From assembly GCA_036172665.1 (NCBI GenBank), contig JAYKNF010000024.1, forward strand, positions 248,001 through 312,000: a stretch of DNA of 64,000 nucleotides, in the 5' to 3' direction. Under the pieces are notes generated by a model. The model worked only from the letters and a program-made list of their open reading frames with translations. It was not told where the DNA came from and did no database searches. Below, one piece after another: positions 28,217 to 40,536 of the stretch. The translations under genes and the position numbers were made by a program. Source of the DNA: Prosopocoilus inquinatus. Its lineage: Eukaryota; Arthropoda; Insecta; Coleoptera; Lucanidae. Positions within the stretch are counted from its first letter, which is position 1. Every line of letters starts with the position of its first letter.

Positions 28217-31200
28217 GAGTCCATCGTAACGCGAAATAACATGATAGGTAAGTAAGGATCGATTAGATACATCACAGGAACAACGCTAATACGTGTTGTT
28301 TCGTTCAAAACTATTTCCAGCTTCAGCTGCGTCCGAGAACTTCGTATCTCACATCAGAGTTACTGGAGTCCATCGTAACGTGAAATAACATGATAGATAA
28401 GTAAGGTTAGATTAGATACTTCACAGGAACAACGCTAATACGTGTTGTTTCGTTCAAAACTATTTCCAGCTTCTGCTCCGTCCGAAAACTTCGTGTCTCA
28501 CATCAGAGATACTGGAGTCGATCGTAAAGTCAAATAACATGATAGGTAAGTAAGGATCGATTAGATACATCACAGGAAAAACGCTAATACGTGTTGTTTA
28601 GTTCAAAACTATTTCCAGATTCTGCTGCGTCCGAGAAATTCGTATCTCACATCAGAGTTACTGGAGTGCATCCTAACGTCAAATAACATGATAGGTAAGT
28701 AAGAATCGATTAGATACATCACAGGAACAACGCTAATACGTGTTATTTCGTTCAAAACTATTTCCAGATCCTGCTGAGTCCGAGAACTTCGTATCTCACA
28801 TTAGTGTTACTGGAGTCCGTTGAAACGTCAAATAACATAGTAGATAAGTAAGGATAGATTAGATACATCACAGGAACAACGCTAATACGTGTTGTTTCGT
28901 TCAGAACTATTTCCAGCTCCTGCTGAGTCCGAGAACTTCGTATCTCACATCAGAGTTACTGGAGTCTATCGTAACGTCAAATAACATGATAGATAAGTAA
29001 GGATCGATTAGATACATCACAGGTACAACGCTAATACGTGTTATTTCGTTCAAAACTATTTCCAGCTAATGCTGAGTCCGAGAACTTCGTATCTTACATC
29101 AGCGATACTGGAGTCCGTTGAAATGTCAAATAACATAATAGATAAGTAAGGATCGATTAGATACTTCACATTAGCAACGCTAATACGTGTTGTTTCGTTC
29201 AAAACTATTTCCAGCTTCTGCTGCGTCCGAGGACTTCGTATCTCACATCAGAGTTACTGGAGTCCATCGTAACGTCAAATAACATGATAGATAAGTAAGG
29301 ATCGATTAGATACATCACAGGAACAACGCTAATACGTGTTATTTCGTTCAAAACTATTTCCAGCTAATGCTGAGTCCGAGAACTTCGTATCTCACATCAG
29401 AGTTACTGGAGTCCATCGTAACTTGAATTAACATGATAGATAAATAAGGATCGATTAGATACATCACAGGAACAACGCTAATACATGTTATTTCGTTCAA
29501 AACTATTTCCAGCTCCTGCTGAGTCCGAGAACCTCGTATCTCACATCAGAGTTACTGGAGTCCGTTGAAACGTCAAATAACATAGTAGACAAATAAGGAT
29601 CGATTAGATACATCACAGGAACAACGCTAATACGTGTTGTTTCGTTCAAAACTATTTCCAGCTTCTGCTGCGTCCGAAAACTTCGTATTTCAAATTAGAG
29701 TTACTGGAGTCCATCGTAACGTCAAATAACAAGATAGATAAGTAAGGATCGATTAGATACATCACAGGAACAACGCTAACACGTGTTATTTCGTTCAAAA
29801 CTATTTACAGCTCCTGCTGAGTCCGAGAACTTCGTATCTCTCATCAGAGTTACTGGAGTCCGTTGAAACATCAAATAACATAGTAGATAAGTAACGATCG
29901 ATTAGATACATCACAGTAACAACGCTAATACGTGTTGTTTCGTTCAAAACTATTTCCAGCTTATGCTGCGTCCGAGAACTTCGTATCTCACATCAGAGTT
30001 ACTGGAGTGCATCGTAACGTCAAATAACAAGATAGATAAGTAAGGGTCGATTAGGTAAATCACAAGAACAACGCTAATACGTGTTATTTCGTTCAAAACT
30101 ATTTCCAGCTCCTGCTGAGTCCGAGAACTTCGTATCTCACATCAGAGTTACTGGAGTCCGTTGAAACGTCAAATAACATAGTGGATAAGTAAGGATCGGT
30201 TAGATACATCACAGGAACAACGCTAATACGTGTTTTTTCGTTCAAAACTATTTCTAGCTTCTGCTGCATCCGAGAACTTCGTATCTCACATCAGAGGTAC
30301 TGGAGTGCATCGTAACGTCAAATAACTTGATAGATAAGTAAGGATCGATTAGATACATCACAGGAACAACGCTAATACGTGTTGTTTCGTTCAAAACTAT
30401 TTCCAGCTTCTGCTGCGTCCGAGAACTTGGTATCTCACATCAGAGTTACTGGAGTCCATCGTAACTTGAAATAACATGATAGATAAGTAAGGATCGTTTA
30501 GATACATCACAGGAACAACGCTAATACGTGTTGTTTCGTTTAGAACTATTTCCAGCTCCTGCTGCGTCCGAGAACTTCGTATCTCACATCAGAGTTACTG
30601 GAGTCCATTGTAACGTTAAATAACATGATAGATAAGTAAGGATCGATTAGATACATCACAGGAACAACGCTAATACGTGTTATTTCGTTCAAAATTATTT
30701 CCAGCTCCTGCTGAGTCCGAGAACTTCGTATCTCACATCAGAGTTACTGGAGTCCGTTGAAACGTCAAATAACATAGTAGATAAGTAAGGATCGAATAGA
30801 TACATCACAGGAACAACGCTAATACGTGTTTTTTCATTCAAAACTATTTCTAGCTTCTGCTGCGTCCGAGAACTTCGTATCTCACATCAGAGGTACTGGA
30901 GTGCATCGTAACGTCAAATAACTTGATAGATAAGTAAGGATCGATTAGATACATCACAGAAACAACGCTAATACGTGTTGTTTCGTTCAAGACTATTTCC
31001 AGTTTCTGCTGCGTCCGAAAACTTGGTATCTCACATCAGAGTTACTGGAGTCCATCGTAACTTGAAATAACATGATAGATAAGTAAGGATCGATTAGATA
31101 CATCACAGGAACAACGCTAATACGTGTTGTTTCGTTCAGAACTATTTCCAGCTCCTGCTGCGTCCGAGAACATCGTATCTCACTTCAGAGTTACTGGAGT

Positions 31201-34200
31201 CCATCGTAACGTTAAATAACATGATAGATAAGTAAGGATCGATTAGATACATCACAGGAACAACGCTAATACGTGTTGTTTCGTTCAAGACTATTTCCAG
31301 TTTCTGCTGCATCCGAAAACTTGGTATCTCACATCAGAGTTACTGGAGTCCATCGTAACTTGAAATAACATGATAGGTAAGTAAGGATCGATTAGATACA
31401 TCACAGGAACAACGCTAATACGTGTTGTTTCGTTCAAAACTATTTCCAGCTTCTGCTGCGTGAGAAAACTTCGTATCTCACATCAGAGTTACTGGAGTCC
31501 ATCGTAACTTGAAATAACATGACAGATAAGTAAGGATCTATTAGATACATCACAGTAACAACGCCAATACGTGTTATTTCGTTCAAAACTATTTCCAGCT
31601 ATTGCTGAGTCCGAGAACTTCGTATCTCACATCAGAGTTACTGGAGTCCGTTGAAACGTCAAATAACATAGTAGATAAGTAACGATCGATTAGATACATC
31701 ACAGGAACAACGCTAATACGTGTTGTTTCGTTCAAAACTATTTCCAGCTTCTGCTGCGTCCGAAAACTTCGTATCTCACATCAGAGTTACTGGAGTCCAT
31801 CGTAACGTGAAATAACATGATAGATAAGTAAGGTTAGATTAGATACTTCACAGGAACAACGCTAATACGTGTTGTTTCGTTCAAAACTATTTCCAGCTTC
31901 TGCTGCGTCCGAAAACTTCGTATCTCACATCAGAGTTACTGGAGTCCGTTGAAACGTCAAATAACATAGTAGATAAGTAACGATCGATTAGATACATCAC
32001 AGGAACAACGCTAATACGTGTTGTTTCATTCAAAACTATTTCCAGCTTCTGCTGCGTCCGAAAACTTCGTATCACATCAGAGTTACTGGAGTACATCGTA
32101 ACGTCAAATAACATGATAGATAAGTAAGGATCGATTAGATACATCATAGGAACAACGCTAATACGTGTTGTTTCGTTCAAATCTATTTCCAGCTTCTGCT
32201 GCACCCGAAAACTTCGTATCTCAATCAGAGTTACTGGAGTCCATCGTAACGCGAAATAACATGATAGGTAAGTAAGGATCGATTAGATACATCACAGGAA
32301 CAACGCTAATACGTGTTGTTTCGTTCAAAACTATTTCCAGCTTCAGCTGCGTCCGAGAACTTCGTATCTCACATCAGAGTTACTGGAGTCCATCGTAACG
32401 TGAAATAACATGATAGATAAGTAAGGTTAGATTAGATACTTCACAGGAACAACGCTAATACGTGTTGTTTCGTTCAAAACTATTTCCAGCTTCTGCTCCG
32501 TCCGAAAACTTCGTGTCTCACATCAGAGATACTGGAGTCGATCGTAAAGTCAAATAACATGATAGGTAAGTAAGGATCGATTAGATACATCACAGGAAAA
32601 ACGCTAATACGTGTTGTTTAGTTCAAAACTATTTCCAGATTCTGCTGCGTCCGAGAAATTCGTATCTCACATCAGAGTTACTGGAGTGCATCCTAACGTC
32701 AAATAACATGATAGGTAAGTAAGAATCGATTAGATACATCACAGGAACAACGCTAATACGTGTTATTTCGTTCAAAACTATTTCCAGATCCTGCTGAGTC
32801 CGAGAACTTCGTATCTCACATTAGTGTTACTGGAGTCCGTTGAAACGTCAAATAACATAGTAGATAAGTAAGGATAGATTAGATACATCACAGGAACAAC
32901 GCTAATACGTGTTGTTTCGTTCAGAACTATTTCCAGCTCCTGCTGAGTCCGAGAACTTCGTATCTCACATCAGAGTTACTGGAGTCTATCGTAACGTCAA
33001 ATAACATGATAGATAAGTAAGGATCGATTAGATACATCACAGGTACAACGCTAATACGTGTTATTTCGTTCAAAACTATTTCCAGCTAATGCTGAGTCCG
33101 AGAACTTCGTATCTTACATCAGAGATACTGGAGTCCGTTGAAATGTCAAATAACATAATAGATAAGTAAGGATCGATTAGATACTTCACATTAGCAACGC
33201 TAATACGTGTTGTTTCGTTCAAAACTATTTCCAGCTTCTGCTGCGTCCGAGGACTTCGTATCTCACATCAGAGTTACTGGAGTCCATCGTAACTTGAATT
33301 AACATGATAGATAAATAAGGATCGATTAGATACATCACAGGAACAACGCTAATACATGTTATTTCGTTCAAAACTATTTCCAGCTCCTGCTGAGTCCGAG
33401 AACCTCGTATCTCACATCAGAGTTACTGGAGTCCGTTGAAACGTCAAATAACATAGTAGACAAATAAGGATCGATTAGATACATCACAGGAACAACGCTA
33501 ATACGTGTTGTTTCGTTCAAAACTATTTCCAGCTTCTGCTGCGTCCGAAAACTTCGTATTTCAAATTAGAGTTACTGGAGTCCATCGTAACGTCAAATAA
33601 CAAGATAGATAAGTAAGGATCGATTAGATACATCACAGGAACAACGCTAACACGTGTTATTTCGTTCAAAACTATTTACAGCTCCTGCTGAGTCCGAGAA
33701 CTTCGTATCTCTCATCAGAGTTACTGGAGTCCGTTGAAACATCAAATAACATAGTAGATAAGTAACGATCGATTAGATACATCACAGTAACAACGCTAAT
33801 ACGTGTTGTTTCGTTCAAAACTATTTCCAGCTTATGCTGCGTCCGAGAACTTCGTATCTCACATCAGAGTTACTGGAGTGCATCGTAACGTCAAATAACA
33901 AGATAGATAAGTAAGGGTCGATTAGGTAAATCACAAGAACAACGCTAATACGTGTTATTTCGTTCAAAACTATTTCCAGCTCCTGCTGAGTCCGAGAACT
34001 TCGTATCTCACATCAGAGTTACTGGAGTCCGTTGAAACGTCAAATAACATAGTGGATAAGTAAGGATCGGTTAGATACATCACAGGAACAACGCTAATAC
34101 GTGTTTTTTCGTTCAAAACTATTTCTAGCTTCTGCTGCATCCGAGAACTTCGTATCTCACATCAGAGGTACTGGAGTGCATCGTAACGTCAAATAACTTG

Positions 34201-35660
34201 ATAGATAAGTAAGGATCGATTAGATACATCACAGGAACAACGCTAATACGTGTTGTTTCGTTCAAAACTATTTCCAGCTTCTGCTGCGTCCGAGAACTTG
34301 GTATCTCACATCAGAGTTACTGGAGTCCATCGTAACTTGAAATAACATGATAGATAAGTAAGGATCGTTTAGATACATCACAGGAACAACGCTAATACGT
34401 GTTGTTTCGTTTAGAACTATTTCCAGCTCCTGCTGCGTCCGAGAACTTCGTATCTCACATCAGAGTTACTGGAGTCCATTGTAACGTTAAATAACATGAT
34501 AGATAAGTAAGGATCGATTAGATACATCACAGGAACAACGCTAATACGTGTTATTTCGTTCAAAATTATTTCCAGCTCCTGCTGAGTCCGAGAACTTCGT
34601 ATCTCACATCAGAGTTACTGGAGTCCGTTGAAACGTCAAATAACATAGTAGATAAGTAAGGATCGAATAGATACATCACAGGAACAACGCTAATACGTGT
34701 TTTTTCATTCAAAACTATTTCTAGCTTCTGCTGCGTCCGAGAACTTCGTATCTCACATCAGAGGTACTGGAGTGCATCGTAACGTCAAATAACTTGATAG
34801 ATAAGTAAGGATCGATTAGATACATCACAGAAACAACGCTAATACGTGTTGTTTCGTTCAAGACTATTTCCAGTTTCTGCTGCGTCCGAAAACTTGGTAT
34901 CTCACATCAGAGTTACTGGAGTCCATCGTAACTTGAAATAACATGATAGATAAGTAAGGATCGATTAGATACATCACAGGAACAACGCTAATACGTGTTG
35001 TTTCGTTCAGAACTATTTCCAGCTCCTGCTGCGTCCGAGAACATCGTATCTCACTTCAGAGTTACTGGAGTCCATCGTAACGTTAAATAACATGATAGAT
35101 AAGTAAGGATCGATTAGATACATCACAGGAACAACGCTAATACGTGTTGTTTCGTTCAAGACTATTTCCAGTTTCTGCTGCATCCGAAAACTTGGTATCT
35201 CACATCAGAGTTACTGGAGTCCATCGTAACTTGAAATAACATGATAGGTAAGTAAGGATCGATTAGATACATCACAGGAACAACGCTAATACGTGTTGTT
35301 TCGTTCAAAACTATTTCCAGCTTCTGCTGCGTGAGAAAACTTCGTATCTCACATCAGAGTTACTGGAGTCCATCGTAACTTGAAATAACATGACAGATAA
35401 GTAAGGATCTATTAGATACATCACAGTAACAACGCCAATACGTGTTATTTCGTTCAAAACTATTTCCAGCTATTGCTGAGTCCGAGAACTTCGTATCTCA
35501 CATCAGAGTTACTGGAGTCCGTTGAAACGTCAAATAACATAGTAGATAAGTAACGATCGATTAGATACATCACAGGAACAACGCTAATACGTGTTGTTTC
35601 GTTCAAAACTATTTCCAGCTTCTGCTGCGTCCGAAAACTTCGTATCTCACATCAGAGTTT
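27860..35660. repeat. 26/27-monomer duplication (4,020 then 3,871 bp offset)
   Basis: About 27,860-31,790 recurs at about 31,885-35,660. The offset is 4,021-4,020 bp up to about 29,270/33,290 and 3,871 bp afterwards. The change equals exactly one 149-bp monomer missing from copy 2 (GGACTTCG monomer joined directly to the AACTTGAATTAAC monomer). Shared private variants include CATCCTAACGTC, ACATTAGTGTTAC, CATTAGCAACGC, AAGGGTCGATTAGGTAAATC, GTGGATAAG, GATCGAATAG, CTGCGTGAGAAAAC and AACGCCAATACG. I noted one base change, AGCGATACTG versus AGAGATACTG (29,101/33,121). At 32,221 copy 2 also lacks one base (TCTCAATCAG). Confidence 0.85.
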
Positions 35661-36296
35661 CTGGAGTGCATCGTAACGTCAAATAACAAGATAGATAAGT
35701 AAGGATCGATTAGATACATCACAGGAACAACGATAATACGTGTTTTTTCTTTCAAAAGTATTTCTAGCTTCTGCTGCGTCCGAGAACTTCGTATCTCACA
35801 TCAGAGTTACTGGAGTCGATCGTAAAGTCAAGTAACATGATAGATAAGTAAGGATCGATTAGATACATCACAGGAACAACGCTAATACGTGTTGTTTCGT
35901 TCAAAACTATTTCCAGCTTCTGCTGCGTCCGAGAACTTGGTATCTCACATCAGAGTTACTGGAGTCCATCGTAACTTGAAATAACATGATAGATAAGTAA
36001 GGATCGATTAGATACATCACAGGAACAACGCTAATACGTGTTGTTTCGTTCAGAACCATTTCCAGCTCCTGCTGCGTCCGAGAACATCGTATCTCACATC
36101 AGAGTTACTGGAGTCCATCGTAACGTCAAATAACATGATAGATAAGTAAGGATCGATTAGATATATCACAGGAACAACGCTAATACGTGTTATTTCGTTC
36201 AAAACTATTTCCAGCTATTGCTGAGTCCGAGAACTTCGTATCTCACATCAGAGATACTGGAGTCCGTTGAAACGTCAAATAACATAGTAGATAAGT
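33945..36296. repeat. Block duplicated across the retrotransposon, left copy
   Basis: About 33,945-36,296 matches about 47,290-49,939 on the other side of the insertion. The offset is 13,345 bp. Subtracting the 6,789-bp element and 5-bp target duplication leaves 6,551 bp, which is 44 x 149 minus 5; a 5-bp loss at 39,813 accounts for the remainder. Markers are AGTGGATAAGTAAGGATCGG, GATCGAATAG, CACTTCAGAG, AACGCCAATACG and AACGATAATACGTG followed by AAAAGTATTTCTAG. Confidence 0.8.
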
Positions 36297-36839
36297 AACG
36301 ATCGATTAGATACATCACAGGAACAACGCTAATACGTGTTGTTTCGTTCAAAACTATTTCCATGTCCTGCTGAGTCCGAGAACCTCGTATCTCACATCAG
36401 AGTTACTGGAGTCCATTTTAACGTTAAATAACATGATAGATAAGTAAGGATCGATTAGATACATCACAGGAACAACGCTAATACGTGTTATTTCGTTCAA
36501 AATTATTTCCAGCTCCTGCTGAGTCCGAGAACTTCGTATCTCACATCAGAGTTACTGGAGAGCGTTGAAACGTCAAATAACATAGTAGATAAGTAAGGAT
36601 CGATTAGATACATCACAGGAACAACGCTAATACGTGTTGTTTCATTCAAGACTATTTCCAGTTTCTGCTGCATCCGAAAACTTGGTATCTCACATCAGAG
36701 TTACTGGAGTCCATCGTAACTTGAAATAACATGATAGATAAGTAAGGATCGATTAGATACATCACAGGAACAACGCTAATACGTGTTGTTTCGTTCAAAA
36801 CTATTTCCAGCTTCTGCTGCGTCCGAAAACTTCGTATCT

Positions 36840-39826
36840 CACATCAGAGTTACTGGAGTGCATCCTAACGTCAAATAGCATGATAGGTAAGTAAGAATCG
36901 ATTAGATACATCACAGGAACAACGCTAATACGTGTTATTTCGTTCAAAACTATTTCCAGCTCCTGCTGAGTCCGAGAACTTCGTATCTCACATCAGTTTT
37001 ACTGGAGTCCTTTGAAACTTCAAATAACATAGTAGATAAGTAAGGATCGATTAGATACATCACAGGAACAACGCTAATACGTGTTGTTTCGTTCAGAACT
37101 ATTTCCAGCTCCTGATGAGTCCGAGAACTTCGTATCTCACATCAGAGTTACTGGAGTCTATGGTAACGTCAAATAATATGATAGATAAGTAAGGATCGAT
37201 TAGATACATCACAGGAACAACGCTAATACGTGTTATTTCGTTCAAAACTATTTCCAGCTAATGCTGAGTCCGAGAACTTCGTATCTCACATCAGAGTTAC
37301 TGGAGTCCGTTGAAATGTCAAATAACATAATAGATAAGTAAGGATCGATTAGATACTTCACAGGAGCAACGCTAATACGTGTTGTTTCGTTCAAAACTAT
37401 TTCCAGCTTCTGCTGCGTCCGAGGACTTCGTATCTCACATCAGAGTTACTGGAGTCCATCGTAACGTCAAATAACATGATAGATAAGTAAGGATCGATTA
37501 GATACATCACAGGAACAACGCTAATACGTGTTATTTCGTTCAAAACTATTTCCAGCTAATGCTGAGTCCGAGAACTTCGTATCTCACATCAGAGTTACTG
37601 GAGTCCATCGTAACTTGAATTAACATGATAGATAAATAAGGATCGATTAGATACATCACAGGAACAACGCTAATACATGTTATTTAGTTCAAAACTATTT
37701 CCAGCTCCTGCTGAGTCCGAGAACCTCGTATCTCACATCAGAGTTACTGGAGTCCGTTGAAACGTCAAATAACATAGTAGACAAATAAGGATCGATTAGA
37801 TACATCACAGGAACAACGCTAATACGTGTTGTTTCGTTCAAAACTATTTCCAGCTTCTGCTGCGTCCGAAAACTTCGTATCTCAAATTAGAGTTACTGGA
37901 GTCCATCGTAACGTCAAATAACAAGATAGATAAGTAAGGATCGATTAGATACATCACAGGAGCAACGCTAACACGTGTTATTTCGTTCAAAACTATTTAC
38001 AGCTCCTGCTGAGTCCGAGAACTTCGTATCTCTCATCAGAGTTACTGGAGTCCGTTGAAACATCAAATAACATAGTAGATAAGTAACGATCGATTAGATA
38101 CATCACAGGAACAACGCTAATACGTGTTGTTTCGTTCAAAACTATTTCCAGCTTATGCTGCGTCCGAGAACTTCGTATCTCACATCAGAGTTACTGGAGT
38201 GCATCGTAACGTCAAATAACAAGATAGATAAGTAAGGGTCGATTAGGTAAATCACAGGAACAACGCTAATACGTGTTATTTCGTTCAAAACTATTTCCAG
38301 CTCCTGCTGAGTCCGAGAACTTCGTATCTCACATCAGAGTTACTGGAGTCCGTTGAAACGTCAAATAACATAGTGGATAAGTAAGGATCGGTTAGATACA
38401 TCACAGGAACAACGCTAATACGTGTTGTTTCGTTCAAAACTATTTCCAGCTTCTGCTGCGTCCGAGAACTTGGTATCTCACATCAGAGTTACTGGAGTCC
38501 ATTGTAACGTTAAGTAACATGGTAGATAAGTAAGGATCGATTAGATACATCACAGGAACAACGCTAATACGTGTTATTTCGTTCAAAACTATTTACAGCT
38601 CCTGCTGAGTCCGAGAACTTCGTATCTCTCATCAGAGTTACTGGAGTGCATCCTAACGTCAAATAACATTATAGGTAAGTAAGAATCGATTAGATACATC
38701 ACAGGAACAACGCTAATACGTGTTATTTCGTTCAAAACTATTTCCAGCTCCTGCTGAGTCCGAGAACTTCGTATCTCACATCAGTGTTACTGGAGTCCGT
38801 TGAAACGTCAAATAACATAGTAGATAAGTAAGGATCGATTAGGTACATCACAGGAACAACGCTAATACGTGTTGTTTCGTTCAGAACTATTTCCATCTCC
38901 TGCTGAGTCCGAGAACTTCGTATCTCACATCAGAGTTACTGGAGTCTATCGTAACGTCAAATAACATGATAGATAAGTAAGGATCGATTAGATACATCAC
39001 AGGAACAACGCTAATACGTGTTATTTCGTTCAAAACCATTTCCAGCTAATGCTGAGTCCGAGAACTTCGTATCTCACATCAGAGTTACTGGAGTCCGTTG
39101 AAATGTCAAATAACATAATAGATAAGTAAGGATCGATTAGATACTTCACAGGAGCAACGCTAATACGTGTTGTTTCGTTCAAAACTATTTCCAGCTTCTG
39201 CTGCGTCCGAGGACTTCGTATCTCACATCAGAGTTACTGGAGTCCATCGTAACGTCAAATAACGTGATAGATAAGTAAGGATCGATTAGATACATCACAG
39301 GAACAACGCTAATACGTGTTATTTCGTTCAAAACTATTTCCAGCTAATGCTGAGTCCGAGAACTTCGTATCTCACATCAGAGTTACTGGAGTCCATCGTA
39401 ACTTGAATTAACATGATAGATAAATAAGGATCGATTAGATACATCACAGGAACAACGCTAATACATGTTATTTCGTTCAAAACTATTTCCAGCTCCTGCT
39501 GAGTCCGAGAACCTCGTATCTCACATCAGAGTTACTGGAGTCCGTTGAAACGTCAAATAACATAGTAGACAAATAAGGATCGGTTAGATACATCACAGGA
39601 ACAACGCTAATACGTGTTGTTTCGTTCAAAACTATTTCCAGCTTCTGCTGCGTCCGAAAACTTCGTATCTCAAATTAGAGTTACTGGAGTCCATCGTAAC
39701 GTCAAATAACAAGATAGATAAGTAAGGATCGATTAGATACATCATAGGAACAACGCTAACACGTGTTATTTCGTTCAAAACTATTTACAGCTCCTGCTGA
39801 GTCCGAGAACTTCTCTCATCAGAGTT
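36840..39826. repeat. 12-monomer higher-order repeat next to the insertion (1,788 bp)
   Basis: CATCCTAACGTC appears at 36,861 and again 1,788 bp (exactly 12 x 149) later at 38,649, followed in both places by AGGTAAGTAAGAATCG, ATCAGTxTTACTGG, GGAGCAACGC, GGACTTCG, AACTTGAATTAAC and TAGACAAATAAGG. The first unit also matches about 28,650-30,220 at a constant offset of 8,192 bp. The second unit is cut by the retrotransposon at 39,827. Its last monomer lacks 5 bp (TTCTCTCATC instead of TTCGTATCTCTCATC) a few bases before the insertion. Confidence 0.8.
39822..39826. other. Target-site duplication, left copy (GAGTT)
   Basis: GAGTT directly precedes the left LTR and is repeated directly after the right LTR at 46,616-46,620. 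Five bases is the usual target duplication for BEL/Pao integrase. The site is the CAGAGTTACTGG part of a satellite monomer. Confidence 0.95.
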
Positions 39827-40471
39827 TGTTTCGTATTCGTTTAATTTAACGAACCCGGTGATGCAACCACCGTATGCAAAATTAATCTACGCGTCCTGGA
39901 AGGTTGTAAGGCTTCTTTAAAACGGTTCGCGAGAATTAATTACAAATGTTTGTCGCCGGCACAAGGATAAAAAACCAAGTGGTAACTTAAAACGTACTTA
40001 ATTTGATTATTTACATAAAAGAGAAGATGTTTGAAATGCAATGAGTTGCGGGCCTTAGAGTCTGCAGGGCATCCAACCGCCCTGGACAAGTCGCTACGTA
40101 CAACTGAATTCTGAAATGGAATATTCAAAGAGTCTAAAAATTTCTCTGAAAAACTAAATGGAAGTGAAGCGTAAACCTTGATTGGTTAGGAAATATTTTC
40201 CCAGAGCGGCTGCATAGCAATGTTGTTCCCAGACCTTCCAAAAAGCAATTTACTTAAACCTTTTCGGAAGAGAAATATAAAATTTTACAAGTTAACAATC
40301 TGAGAACTGAATCTAAATGAATACTGACGAAAATCTCAGAAGGTGGCCTGTGAGTAACATAGCCTGGACATCTGGTATTTGCGGGCAACTCTGTTGTGAG
40401 AAACAACTAAATTCTACGTAAATGATATTCTAACATTAAATCTTAATAACTAAAAAAATGAGTTCGTAACA
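39827..40471 (-). repeat. 3' LTR of the BEL/Pao element (645 bp)
   Basis: Direct copy of 45,971-46,615. Plus-strand ends are TGTTTCGTATTC and GAGTTCGTAACA, so on the coding strand the LTR begins TGTTACGAAC and ends GAATACGAAACA, keeping the usual TG...CA. Differences from the other LTR are AATCTACG versus AATCCACG near 39,887, TTTCTCTG versus TTTCTGTG near 40,146, and CAATTTAC versus CAATTAAC near 40,251. On the coding strand an ATTAAA close to the 3' edge (plus-strand 39,840-39,845) could be a polyadenylation signal, but this is weak. Confidence 0.96.
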
Positions 40472-40536
40472 TATCCGCCCGCCTTGAAAGCTCGTGCTTT
40501 CAACCGAACACACACTAACTGAGTGTCTGACACGCA
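40472..40536 (-). other. 3' untranslated spacer with purine-rich tract
   Basis: Sixty-five bases separate the gag-pol stop codon from the 3' LTR. On the coding strand the last bases before the LTR are AAGGCGGGCGGATA (plus-strand 40,472-40,485), mostly purine and in the right place to be the polypurine tract that primes plus-strand DNA synthesis. No envelope or other frame fits in this space. Confidence 0.7.

Larger units (their letters stand above)
1..39826. repeat. 149-bp satellite array, left part
   Basis: Continuous head-to-tail array of about 267 monomer lengths. The period is 149 bp: the same landmark (GATAGATAAGTAAGG and its variants) recurs at 149-bp steps, for example at positions 1, 150 and 299. 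Landmarks in order within a monomer are GATAGATAAGTAAGGATCGA, TACATCACAGGAACAACGCT, TACGTGTTGTTTCGTTCAAA, ACTATTTCCAGC, CTGCGTCC or CTGAGTCC, TCGTATCTCACATCAGAG and TTACTGGAGTCC. By hand count the consensus is 40% GC with nine CpGs. All monomers read in the same direction; I saw no inverted block. Small indels of 1-5 bp and one 49-bp deletion occur. Nothing in the array looks like a gene. I do not recognise the family as a named satellite. Confidence 0.98.

Noticed and set aside
8255..32204. Repeated minus-strand open frames of 85-105 codons in the satellite (for example 8,255-8,557, 12,126-12,428, 24,294-24,611)
   Set aside because: They are translations of the tandem repeat. The period of 149 is not a multiple of 3, so the frame changes each monomer and stops appear quickly; copies recur only because the DNA is duplicated. 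No domain or codon signal supports a protein.
1..39826. Possible CRISPR array because of regular repeats
   Set aside because: There are no unique spacers; the repeat unit is the entire 149 bp and the context is eukaryotic satellite.
39940..40128. 62-codon minus-strand frame in the left LTR, repeated in the right LTR at 46,084-46,272
   Set aside because: It begins with TTG rather than ATG, lies wholly in the LTR and has no recognisable domain. Its identity in both LTRs simply reflects LTR duplication.
40472..40536. Possible envelope gene downstream of integrase
   Set aside because: Only 65 bases separate the gag-pol stop from the 3' LTR, so there is no room.
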